Positions 1 through 6,100 of a DNA stretch of 11,022 nt are shown in pieces. Within the stretch, counting starts at the first letter, position 1; every line of letters starts with the position of its first letter. The notes beneath the pieces are model-generated. The model did not search any database, was not told where the DNA came from, and worked only from the letters and a program-made list of their open reading frames with translations. Origin of the DNA: Chloroflexota bacterium (lineage in GTDB: Bacteria > Chloroflexota > UBA6077 > JADZDV01); NCBI GenBank assembly GCA_020850915.1, contig JADZDV010000049.1:1-11022 (forward strand), given 5' to 3'. Made by a program: the position numbers and the translations under genes.

Positions 1-105
1 CGCGTACACCGCGGCGACCAGGACCGACAGAAGCGCCAGGCCAGCATAGCTTACGGCCAGACGCGAGCGGAGGCTGCGGAGCGGGAATACGCGCGGCGCT
101 GGCAT
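1..105 (-). CDS. Sensor histidine kinase, N-terminal fragment (runs off left edge)
   Basis: Only the first 35 codons are inside the window. The peptide begins MPAPRVFPLRSLRSRL and runs straight into a hydrophobic stretch (about residues 17-35: AVSYAGLALLSVLVAAVYA). A short basic N-terminus followed by RLAxSY and a membrane helix is the usual opening of membrane-bound sensor kinases that partner OmpR-type regulators. The ATG has a strong Shine-Dalgarno run (GGAGGAGG) a few bases upstream. It starts 18 bases after the stop of the response regulator at 124-840 on the same strand, the classical regulator-then-kinase order. The kinase core lies outside the window, so the identification rests on the N-terminus and position only. 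Confidence 0.7.
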   Translation of the reverse strand, partial: MPAPRVFPLRSLRSRLAVSYAGLALLSVLVAAVYA

Positions 106-123
106 GCTCCTCCTCCCCGGCCG

Positions 124-840
124 CTAGTCGGGGGCCCGCGGCTCCGGCTCGTGCGCCAGGCGAAAGCCCACCCCGCGCACCGTGTGCAGGTACACCGGCC
201 GCGACGGCTCGGGCTCGATCTTCTTCCGCAGCTCGCGCATGTAGACGTCGAGCGCGCGCTCGTCGCCGTAGAAGTCCGGGCCCCAGACGCTGTCAAAGAG
301 GATCCGTCGTGCCACGACCCGCCCCGCCTGACGCGCGAGCAGCAGCAGCAGGTCGAACTCACGCGCCGCGAAGCTCACTTCCTTGCTTGCCACAAAGACG
401 CGGTGCGCGTTGGGTTCGATGCGGAGCGCTCCGACTACGATCGGCTCGCCCTGCTCCACAGCGCCCTGGCTGGAGAGCGCGGCGGTACGCCGCGCCGCGG
501 CCCGAATCCGCGCCAGCAGCTCACCCTGCGCGAACGGCTTGGTCACGTAGTCGTCAGCGCCGGCGTCGAGCGCGATGATCTTGTCGATCTCCTGTCGGCG
601 CGCCGTCAGCATGATGATCGGTCCGGCCCAGAACGCCCGGAGCCGCCGGCAGACCTCCACCCCGGAGAGGTCCGGCAAGGCGACGTCGAGCAGCACCAGA
701 TCCACCGGCTCCCGACGCATCCGCTCCAGCGCCAGATGGCCGGTCCCAGCGACCTCGACACTGTGGCCCTCCTGCCGGAGCAAGAAGGCCAGCGATTCGG
801 CCATCAGGGCGTCGTCTTCAATCAGGAGCACGCTGACCAT
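124..840 (-). CDS. OmpR/PhoB-family response regulator
   Basis: A 238-residue two-component regulator. Receiver domain at residues 1-115: acidic pair E8-D9-D10, phospho-acceptor D52 (LLLDVALPD is read as LVLLD), T79 (MLTA), K101 (VTKPF). The C-terminal winged-helix DNA-binding domain spans about residues 135-230, with the FDLLLLLARQAGRVV and ALDVYMRELRKKIEP stretches and the terminal VRGVGFRL hairpin typical of OmpR/PhoB. The frame is open further upstream, but the receiver domain begins exactly at the ATG at 840, which has GGAG six bases upstream, so I chose that start. It lies 18 bases before the membrane-bound kinase at the left edge, its probable partner. The soluble kinase at 960-1826 lies 119 bases upstream on the same strand and could be an additional input. 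Target genes are not visible. Confidence 0.93.
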   Translation of the reverse strand: MVSVLLIEDDALMAESLAFLLRQEGHSVEVAGTGHLALERMRREPVDLVLLDVALPDLSGVEVCRRLRAFWAGPIIMLTARRQEIDKIIALDAGADDYVTKPFAQGELLARIRAAARRTAALSSQGAVEQGEPIVVGALRIEPNAHRVFVASKEVSFAAREFDLLLLLARQAGRVVARRILFDSVWGPDFYGDERALDVYMRELRKKIEPEPSRPVYLHTVRGVGFRLAHEPEPRAPD

Positions 841-959
841 GGAAGCTCCAGCGCTGCTGTCGCTTCCTAGAACGAGCGGCCGTACGTCAGGTTGTCTCCG
901 ATGAGCTGTCGCACGCGCGACGGACACCGGACCGGCCTGGCCCGGGCGGTGCCCTCAGT

Positions 960-1826
960 TCACTGTCGATCGCGGACCGGCAGGAGTGGGAGACGCACCG
1001 TGAACCGCGACCCACGGCCTTCCCGACTCTTCACGTTCACGTGTCCGCCGTGTTGTTCGACGATCTGGCGCACTGCCAGCAGACCCACCCCGGTACCCGA
1101 GGCGCGCTCGACCGCGTTGTGCGCTCGGTGGTACCCGTCGAAGATACGGGGCAGGTCACTTGGTGGGATGCCAATGCCGCGGTCGCGAACGCGTAGCACA
1201 GCGCTGGCGGGCGTGGTCTTGCTGTCCCACGACACCAGGACGTCGATCTCGCCACCGTCCGGACTGTACTTGATCGCGTTAGAGAGCAGGTTCACCAGCA
1301 CCCGCTCAAGTCGCGACGCGTCCCAGCTACCCACGACCGCGTCCGCCGTCGAGCGGACGTGAAGCCGGTGCCGGTCCGTGAGCTGCTGATAGTCCGTTGC
1401 CACCCGCCGCGCCAGCGCGACCAGGTCGGTGGGGCGTCGCTCCAGCCGTGTGGTCGAGCCTTCGCGGGCATACGGAACGTCCATCAGCTCATCGATCATG
1501 GCGACCATCGCGGCCGCCGCGCGCTCGATCTGCGCCAGCCCCGCCTCGAGCTGGTTGCGCTCCAACGCTCCCGCTCGCGCGAGCTTGCGCCGGAGGAGCT
1601 GAGCGTGGCCGGTGATGAGGCTGAGCGGGTTCTTCAGATCGTGCGAGACGATGGCCGCGAACTCCTGATCGGAACGGCAAGCAGGCGCGGTCCAGGCGTC
1701 AGGTCTTCCGAGCTCTGAGGTGTCGTCGCGGTCAGCCAGGAGTCCCAGAACGGCCATCACCGGGCCCGTGCCATTCACCTGACTTCTCGAACCTGGACGC
1801 TCCCGTGCAAGTGTCGACGCTGTCAT
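960..1826 (-). CDS. Soluble histidine kinase with no recognisable sensor domain
   Basis: A 288-residue protein kinase of the HisKA/HATPase_c type. The phospho-acceptor is H62 in SHDLKNPLSLITGH. The N box reads NLLSNAIKYSPDGGE, the G1 box DRGIGIP, and the G2 box GTGVGL. There is no membrane helix and only about 50 residues precede the H box, too few for a PAS or GAF domain, so it should be cytosolic and may receive its signal through a partner protein. The ATG at 1826 has a GGGAGGG run about ten bases upstream, a rather long spacing; M24 (about 1757) is an alternative start. It heads the minus-strand block that continues, after 119 bases, with the regulator at 124-840, and it diverges from the operon beginning at 2191. 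Kinase identity is firm; partner and signal are unknown. Confidence 0.9.
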   Translation of the reverse strand: MTASTLARERPGSRSQVNGTGPVMAVLGLLADRDDTSELGRPDAWTAPACRSDQEFAAIVSHDLKNPLSLITGHAQLLRRKLARAGALERNQLEAGLAQIERAAAAMVAMIDELMDVPYAREGSTTRLERRPTDLVALARRVATDYQQLTDRHRLHVRSTADAVVGSWDASRLERVLVNLLSNAIKYSPDGGEIDVLVSWDSKTTPASAVLRVRDRGIGIPPSDLPRIFDGYHRAHNAVERASGTGVGLLAVRQIVEQHGGHVNVKSREGRGSRFTVRLPLLPVRDRQ

Positions 1827-2030
1827 GTCTGCTCATTCCCTCCCGGGTACGTCTCGGCTCTCAGACGGCCTCACCAGATGAAGGCCCGCGAACCTGGGGC
1901 GCGGCAACCGATGCCGGGCGGCTGGCTGCCCGCCGCGATTGCGCCGCCGGGTCCGCGCCGTTGCGGAGCCGGCGGCGCCCACCACCACCCCCACCTTCCC
2001 ACGTGCCTCGGAAAGAACGGCGGTACAAGC

Positions 2031-2047
2031 GTGAACACCGCGTGAAT
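2031..2047 (-). promoter_or_regulatory. Pair of 11-bp direct repeats (GTTCAC / ATTCAC on the minus strand)
   Basis: On the plus strand GTGAAC starts at 2031 and GTGAAT at 2042, exactly 11 bases apart; read on the minus strand these are ATTCAC and GTTCAC. The 11-bp period matches one DNA turn, as in sites bound by tandem OmpR/PhoB-type regulators. The orientation points towards the minus-strand kinase gene. It is only two units long, so it could be chance. Confidence 0.35.
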
Positions 2048-2120
2048 AACGGTCTGCTGCCAGCCATTCGACTTCCAGCCCGCATGGGCGCCGGCTGAGC
2101 CACGGGCCCCCGCCAGGAAC

Positions 2121-2164
2121 GTTCATGCGCTGTTCATACAGTTTCAGGGTGCCGTTCAACCCTC
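2121..2164 (+). promoter_or_regulatory. PHO-box-like tandem repeat (GTTCA units, about 11-bp period)
   Basis: TTCA occurs at 2122, 2133, 2143 and 2155, that is at spacings of 11, 10 and 12. Three of the four units read GTTCA(T/T/A). Tandem 11-base units starting GTTCA are the known layout of PHO boxes bound by PhoP in Streptomyces, and PhoB boxes in enterobacteria use the same period. The cluster ends 26 bases before the chosen start of the operon at 2191, a position suited to control by an OmpR-type regulator. Which regulator binds, and whether it activates or represses, cannot be read here. Confidence 0.5.
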
Positions 2165-2190
2165 AGGCCTATGGTTGGCAGGAGGGCCGC

Positions 2191-2889
2191 ATGGATCACT
2201 CTTCTCCGAGGGAGGACATGGAACAGGCACCCGTCTCAGACCCGGCTTTGAGCCTGGCGCTCTGCGCTGGCTGCGAGCTCGACGTTTCCTGGCCGCCCGT
2301 CTGGCGCGCTGGGCGAACCTACTGCTGTAGCGGCTGCGCGGCGGGCGGTCCGTGCTGCTGCTCCTACGACGACTCACCAATCACATGGATGCACAAGGAG
2401 GTCAGCATGAAGGCACAGATCGCGACTGACGGACCGGTCGTGTCATCGGCCAGAATTCCCATGACGAGCGCGGCGTTGCGACGCCTGGAGCTGGAGATCG
2501 ACCGGCTGGTCGGCCAGTTTGCCGACTCGCGATCGACGGCCTGGGAAGCTGGCATCAGCGGTGAACAGGAAGCACCAACCTTCATGGTGAACGGAGAGCT
2601 TCACGTACTGGAGCGCCGCCTCGAGAAGCTTCAGGCCTCACTGGCTGGCGCAGAGCTGGTGGAGCCTGACGGCCGGGCGCTCGTCGGCAGCCGCGTCACA
2701 ATCGACGATGCAGAGGGAGCTCGCGATGTCTACGACCTGGTGGCGCCCGGAGAGGCGGACGCGAACGCTGGCCGCATCTCGAGCGAGTCCCCGCTGGGCG
2801 CCGCGCTGCTCGGACGTGGCGCGGGTGACGAAGTGGAGATTGTCACGACCGCTGGCAGGCGACGCCTGACGCTGGTGCGAGTGGATTGA
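2191..2889 (+). CDS. GreA/GreB-like protein with N-terminal Cys-rich domain
   Basis: A 232-residue protein in two parts. Residues 24-60 form a Cys-rich module: C25-x2-C28, then C45-C46-x2-C49 and C55-C56-C57, inside the motif YCCSGCAAGGPCCCSYD, most likely a zinc or other metal site. Residues 89-158 match the GreA coiled-coil start (IPMTSAALRRLELEIDRL against IPMTLRGAEKLREELDFL in E. coli GreA). Residues 160-232 match the FKBP-like C-terminal domain (VGSRVTI, ISSESPLGAALLG, GDEVEI). GreA-type proteins enter the RNA polymerase secondary channel. The acidic GDLKENAEY tip needed for transcript cleavage is not conserved here. Start 2191 was chosen because AGGAGGG lies five bases before it; the frame is also open from 2125. 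An even better ribosome site (AAGGAGGT, 2395-2402) precedes M73 at 2407 and may give a short form of 160 residues. First gene of a likely three-gene operon. Confidence 0.8.
   Translation: MDHSSPREDMEQAPVSDPALSLALCAGCELDVSWPPVWRAGRTYCCSGCAAGGPCCCSYDDSPITWMHKEVSMKAQIATDGPVVSSARIPMTSAALRRLELEIDRLVGQFADSRSTAWEAGISGEQEAPTFMVNGELHVLERRLEKLQASLAGAELVEPDGRALVGSRVTIDDAEGARDVYDLVAPGEADANAGRISSESPLGAALLGRGAGDEVEIVTTAGRRRLTLVRVD
2395..2409 (+). promoter_or_regulatory. Strong internal ribosome binding site and ATG
   Basis: AAGGAGGT (2395-2402), a near-perfect Shine-Dalgarno match, lies five bases (from GGAGG) before an in-frame ATG at 2407. Translation from here would make a 160-residue form lacking the Cys-rich module, close to the usual GreA length of about 158. 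No stop codon separates the two parts, so both products could arise from one frame. Confidence 0.55.
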
Positions 2890-3956
2890 CGATAATGAGA
2901 ACCAGTCACACCGCGACGGACACGTGTTCCGCCGCGGTGGACATGGTGAAGTCAGTGACCAGCGACCTCAACAATCAGCAGCACGCCCCTGCCCTGATGG
3001 CCCTGCTCCTGGTCGATGATGGCGTCACGGCCGACGAGCTCGCTCGGAGGCTCGCGGCGCTGAGCGAGATTGGCCGGCCGGACCGCGCCGCGAGCCTGCT
3101 GGAGCATCTGGCGCGACTAGGACTGGTTGCCGTGGCGAGCGCTGAAGGCGCCCAGGCTCGCTTCGTGCTGACAGCGCTTGGGCAGCGCTACGCGAGCGAG
3201 ACGCCGGGCTGCCAGCCGGACGTGACGGCGCAGCTCCAGGAGCTCGAGCGACTCCGGACCGATCTGCTCTCGACGATCGCCCACGAGCTTCGGACGCCGC
3301 TCACCGCGATCCGCACCTGCATCGGGCTGCTGCGAGACCCGACGGTCGAACCGGACCCTGAGGCTCACGCCAAGCTTCTGAGGACCATCGAACAGAGCGC
3401 CGATCGGATGCAGCGCCTGGTGACCGACGTGCTGGACCTGACGCGTTTTCGTTCCGGAGGGATCCGACTCCAGCTCCGGCGTTTCGACGCGGGCGAGTTG
3501 GCCCGCGAGGCGGCCGCGGCCATTGCTCCCCTTCTAGCCGGCCGAGGACAGCAACTCGTCTTAACGCTCCCGGGCTCGCCCACCTGGTTGTACGGCGACC
3601 ATCGCAGGCTGGAGCGGGCGCTCCTGAACCTGCTGTCGAACGCGCTGAAGTTCTCACCGGATGGTGGAGAGGTCCGACTGTCTCTGGTAACGACGGGCAA
3701 GAGTGTTGGCTGGTCCGTGACCGATCAGGGCGCGGGTATCGCTGACGAGGACCGGCCCCGGCTGTTCGAGCGGTTCTTCACCGCCGCGACCGATGGCTCG
3801 GGCGCGGGAGCTGGTACCGGCCTGGGGTTGCCCATCGCGCGGGCCATCGCGCTGGCTCATGGCGGGGAGATCGACGTGGAGAGCGACCTCGGGCGGGGCA
3901 GCACGTTCACGCTGCGGGTGCCGGCTGCCGGGCCGATCGGGTCGGGAGCGTCGTGA
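2886..3956 (+). CDS. Soluble histidine kinase with N-terminal winged-helix-like domain
   Basis: A 356-residue kinase. Residues about 30-105 look like a winged helix-turn-helix: TADELARRLAAL, then DRAASLLEHLARLGLVAV, then a short strand pair and FVLTALGQRYA, the pattern of MarR/HxlR-type domains. A short coiled coil (about 113-128) leads to HisKA with H133 in IAHELRTPLTAIR, the N box NLLSNALKFSPDGGE (248-262), G1 DQGAGIADED (280-289) and G2 GAGTGLGLPIA. There is no membrane segment. The TTG start at 2886 gives a 4-bp TTGA overlap with the stop of the GreA-like gene; ATG at 2895 or 2943 are alternatives. Its own stop overlaps the GTG of the regulator at 3953. The winged-helix call is from pattern reading; the kinase call is firm. 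Confidence 0.9.
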   Translation: MTIMRTSHTATDTCSAAVDMVKSVTSDLNNQQHAPALMALLLVDDGVTADELARRLAALSEIGRPDRAASLLEHLARLGLVAVASAEGAQARFVLTALGQRYASETPGCQPDVTAQLQELERLRTDLLSTIAHELRTPLTAIRTCIGLLRDPTVEPDPEAHAKLLRTIEQSADRMQRLVTDVLDLTRFRSGGIRLQLRRFDAGELAREAAAAIAPLLAGRGQQLVLTLPGSPTWLYGDHRRLERALLNLLSNALKFSPDGGEVRLSLVTTGKSVGWSVTDQGAGIADEDRPRLFERFFTAATDGSGAGAGTGLGLPIARAIALAHGGEIDVESDLGRGSTFTLRVPAAGPIGSGAS

Positions 3957-4642
3957 AGATCCTGGTTGTTGACGACGCGCCTGAGGTGGTCGAATCGGTC
4001 CGCCTGGGCTTCACGCTCCAGTGGCGTGAGGTTGAGGTGATCGGCGCCAGCGACGGCGAGACGGCTCTCGACCTCGTGGAGCAGGTGACGCCGGATCTCG
4101 TGCTGCTAGACATCGGCCTGCCGGATATCGACGGCTATCGAGTGCTCGAGCAGATTCGCGCGTTCTCGGACGTTCCGGTGGTGATGCTGACTGCTCGCGA
4201 CGACACGATGGACAAAGTCAAGGGGCTGGAGCTGGGGGCGGATGACTACATCACCAAGCCGTTCAACCACCTGGAGCTGCTGGCCCGCGTCAAAGCGGTC
4301 TTGCGACGCCTCGATATGCCGGCGCCTCGGAGCCGTGCCCCATCGTTCCGGGCCGGAGAGCTGGAGGTCGATTTCACGGCCCAAGAGGTGCGCCTGAATG
4401 GAGCGCGGCTCGAGTTGACGCCGACCGAGTACAAGCTCCTCTACCACCTGGTGCGCAACGCCGGCCGGGTGCTGCCACACGGCACCCTCCTGGCGAAGGT
4501 CTGGGGGCGTGAGTACGTCGATGAGGTTGACTACGTGCGGGTCTACATTCGGCGGCTGCGCGAAAAACTGGGCGACGACTCAGAGCGACCGCGCTACATT
4601 CAGACCGAGCGAGGCTTGGGCTACCGGTTTCTGGTCTTGTAG
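3953..4642 (+). CDS. OmpR/PhoB-family response regulator, partner of the upstream kinase
   Basis: A 229-residue regulator. Receiver domain at residues 1-115 with D7-D8, phospho-acceptor D53 (LLDIGLPD), T80 (MLTA) and K102 (ITKPF). Winged-helix output domain at about 130-229: LTPTEYKLLYHLVRNAGRVL, VDYVRVYIRRLREKLGDD and the terminal TERGLGYRFLVL. It starts at GTG, overlapping the kinase stop by four bases (GTGA), so the two should be translationally coupled and are very probably a cognate pair. Last gene of the plus-strand block; it converges on the exporter gene with only 20 bases between stops. It is a natural candidate to bind the 11-bp repeats upstream of the operon, which would make the operon autoregulated; this is inference. 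Confidence 0.95.
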   Translation: MKILVVDDAPEVVESVRLGFTLQWREVEVIGASDGETALDLVEQVTPDLVLLDIGLPDIDGYRVLEQIRAFSDVPVVMLTARDDTMDKVKGLELGADDYITKPFNHLELLARVKAVLRRLDMPAPRSRAPSFRAGELEVDFTAQEVRLNGARLELTPTEYKLLYHLVRNAGRVLPHGTLLAKVWGREYVDEVDYVRVYIRRLREKLGDDSERPRYIQTERGLGYRFLVL

Positions 4643-4662
4643 CGGTGCCCGCCGCTGACCGA

Positions 4663-5469
4663 TCAGTGCGGCAGCACCAGCCGGGCGCCGACAACGAACA
4701 GGCCGGCGGCCAGCAGCCGCAAGAGCCCCGAATCCTTCAATTGCCAGGAGAGCCGAGCCCCCAGCGGCGCGCCGATGCAGGCGCCGATGGAGAGTGCCAA
4801 CGTGCGGCGCAGACCAGTGGTGTACTCGCCAGCCAGGACGTGGGTGGCCGTTCCGATGAGAGACTGCACGGCCAGGATCAGTTGAGACGTCGCGGTGGCA
4901 CCAGAGAGCGGCAGCCCGACGATCTGACTCAGCATCGGCACCTGGATGACGCCGCCACCGATCCCGAAGAAGCTCGAGACGAAGCCGATCGCCAGCGCCA
5001 GACCGATGCCGACGCGCAGGCGCTCGGGAGAGGCTGGCCCGTGCGAGCGAACCGCCTCCACGACCGAACGACTGTCGCGAACGAAGAGAAGGTAAGCGCC
5101 AAGGATGAGCAGCAGACCGCCGAAGACGGTGTCAAACGAGCCGCGTGGAACGTAGCGGGCGGCCAGCGCGCCGACGATCGAGCCGGGCACGGAGCCGGCC
5201 GCGATCGCCGCGCCGACCCGGTAGTCGATCCGCTTGAGGCGCGCATAGGCGACCGTTCCGACGATCGCGCTGATGCTGACGACGGCCAGCGAGATGTTCG
5301 TCACGGTCCCGGTCGACTCGTCGGGGTAGAGGAACAGCAGCAGAGGGACGAGCAGAAACCCACCGCCGGAGCCGATCAGCGTCCCGTACGCTGAGATCAG
5401 CGCGCCGAGCAGGGCCAGGACGACCATGCCAGACAGGCCAATCGGGGGCGCCAGGAAGTCCAGCGGCAA
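4663..5469 (-). CDS. TauE/SafE-family membrane exporter
   Basis: A 268-residue integral membrane protein of the TauE/SafE (formerly DUF81) family, members of which move sulfite, sulfoacetate or related organic anions across the inner membrane. About eight hydrophobic segments are visible in two similar halves. The first half carries GTLIGSGGGFLLVPLLLFLYP and the second GFVSSFFGIGGGVIQVPML, the duplicated glycine-rich motif typical of the family. The start at 5469 is TTG, with GGAGGAG just upstream; the ATG at 5427 (M15) would also leave an intact first helix. The substrate cannot be read from sequence. No sulfur-metabolism gene is adjacent. It converges on the regulator at 3953-4642. Confidence 0.9.
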   Translation of the reverse strand: MPLDFLAPPIGLSGMVVLALLGALISAYGTLIGSGGGFLLVPLLLFLYPDESTGTVTNISLAVVSISAIVGTVAYARLKRIDYRVGAAIAAGSVPGSIVGALAARYVPRGSFDTVFGGLLLILGAYLLFVRDSRSVVEAVRSHGPASPERLRVGIGLALAIGFVSSFFGIGGGVIQVPMLSQIVGLPLSGATATSQLILAVQSLIGTATHVLAGEYTTGLRRTLALSIGACIGAPLGARLSWQLKDSGLLRLLAAGLFVVGARLVLPH

Positions 5470-5511
5470 AGCTCCTCCAGGGGCGCCCTCGACGGCGGCT
5501 CAAAGCGAGCA

Positions 5512-5517
5512 ATTGTA
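5512..5517 (-). promoter_or_regulatory. Candidate -10 element for the exporter gene
   Basis: TACAAT on the minus strand (five of six bases of TATAAT) lies 42 bases before the TTG start at 5469. No good -35 hexamer stands at 16-18 bases, so it is a tentative call. Confidence 0.35.
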
Positions 5518-5657
5518 GGCGGTCGATGGGGATTGCGCTAGGCGCCAGGAGGCTCGCTGCCGACCAGCGACCGTTCCTGGCTGACCGGGAACAGCAGCCC
5601 TGCCGTGGACAACTTCACCAGAGTGGCCCAACTCAGGATGTTCTCGAGACTGCTGTT

Positions 5658-5792
5658 CTACAGGTCTCCGACCCGCCGCCGGTCACTCACGAGCAGGATC
5701 ACGAACGATGAGATGAGTGATAGGACGCCCAACGCCAGGAACGCGACGCCCAGCAGGCCAATGCTGAACAGGACCTCCGCCGCGCCTCGCAC
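5658..5792 (-). CDS. Candidate 44-residue single-pass membrane peptide
   Basis: A GTG-started frame of 44 residues: a short VRGAAE lead, about 29 hydrophobic residues (EVLFSIGLLGVAFLALGVLS followed by LISSFVILLV), then a basic, hydrophilic end SDRRRVGDL. This is the composition of a small membrane protein and differs from the Arg/Pro-rich frames around it. The basic C-terminus suggests a cytoplasmic C-terminal end. A hairpin (5646-5668) overlaps the stop codon. No Shine-Dalgarno is clear, and an in-frame TGA directly precedes the GTG. A possible promoter (TTGCGT at 5821-5826, TATGCT at 5799-5804) would place the transcript start on the GTG itself, giving a leaderless message. I do not recognise the family; it could also be a remnant of a larger membrane gene. 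Confidence 0.4.
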   Translation of the reverse strand: MRGAAEVLFSIGLLGVAFLALGVLSLISSFVILLVSDRRRVGDL

Positions 5793-5830
5793 TCACCCAG
5801 CATACTCGCAAGCGATCGTGACGCAAGAAC

Positions 5831-5867
5831 AGGAGCCCGCCTGCCCCGGTCGGGGCGGCGGGCTCCT
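5831..5867 (-). terminator. Strong hairpin terminator after the rsfS / small membrane protein pair
   Basis: A perfect 11-bp inverted repeat (AGGAGCCCGCC at 5831-5841, GGCGGGCTCCT at 5857-5867) is extended by an inner 5-bp stem (GCCCC/GGGGC) around a GGTC loop, with one bulged base. It starts 27 bases after the stop at 5894. On the minus strand it is followed by GTTCTTGCGT, which is T-rich but not a clean T run. It is the most stable hairpin I see in the window. Confidence 0.75.
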
Positions 5868-5893
5868 CTGTCAGATCTGGTAGGCCAGGGAGG

Positions 5894-6100
5894 TTACTGC
5901 AGCAACAGTTCGAGGTTCACCGGCTCGTGGCGGCTGGACAGGCGGTCGATCAACTGGCCCGTTGCATCCACAACCTCGTCGCCCAGACGAATGGCAACCA
6001 GCGAGCCAAGAACGAAGCCCAGGATGATCCCAAGCGAGACACCCACACCAAAGAACTGCTCACGCTCGTGCGTCGCCATTGTCGCACCCTGCCTTCTCAC
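5894..6100 (-). CDS. Small membrane protein, YtxH-like in layout
   Basis: A 68-residue protein with one glycine-rich membrane helix (about residues 17-38: FGVGVSLGIILGFVLGSLVA) followed by a charged amphipathic tail (RLGDEVVDATGQLIDRLSSR). A short N-terminus, one Gly-rich helix and a helical tail is the layout of YtxH/GvpP-like small proteins, but the match is by general appearance. The GTG at 6100 overlaps the rsfS stop by four bases (GTGA), which argues for coupling. ATG at 6079 (M8) with AGGCAGGG upstream is the other possible start. A strong terminator follows at 5831-5867. Function unknown. Confidence 0.75.
   Translation of the reverse strand: MRRQGATMATHEREQFFGVGVSLGIILGFVLGSLVAIRLGDEVVDATGQLIDRLSSRHEPVNLELLLQ

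Larger units (their letters stand above)
1827..2190. other. Divergent intergenic control region, no convincing gene
   Basis: This 364-base stretch separates the minus-strand kinase (start 1826) from the plus-strand operon (chosen start 2191). Frames of up to 108 codons are open in it, but their compositions are Arg/Gly/Pro-rich and resemble no protein family I know. It contains a G-rich minus-strand tract (1978-2000) and two clusters of 11-bp-spaced TTCA/TGAA repeats (2031-2047 and 2121-2159). No convincing -35/-10 pair stands out. Weak -10-like elements are TACAGT (2137-2142) and TATGGT (2170-2175). Confidence 0.6.

Noticed and set aside
1833..2159. A 108-codon open frame on the minus strand in the divergent region.
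   Set aside because: Arg/Gly/Pro-rich, no family resemblance, and it covers the repeat clusters and the operon's probable promoter.
4645..5394. A 249-codon open frame on the plus strand, rich in Gln, Asp and Arg.
   Set aside because: It is the complement of the TauE/SafE exporter, whose membrane helices read as Gln/Asp/Arg-rich sequence in antisense.
5589..5668. Inverted repeats (GAACAGCAG/CTGCTGTTC; hairpin 5646-5668) suggesting a tRNA or small RNA.
   Set aside because: No acceptor stem, T-loop sequence or CCA end fits a tRNA. Only the short hairpin at the small peptide's stop codon remains.
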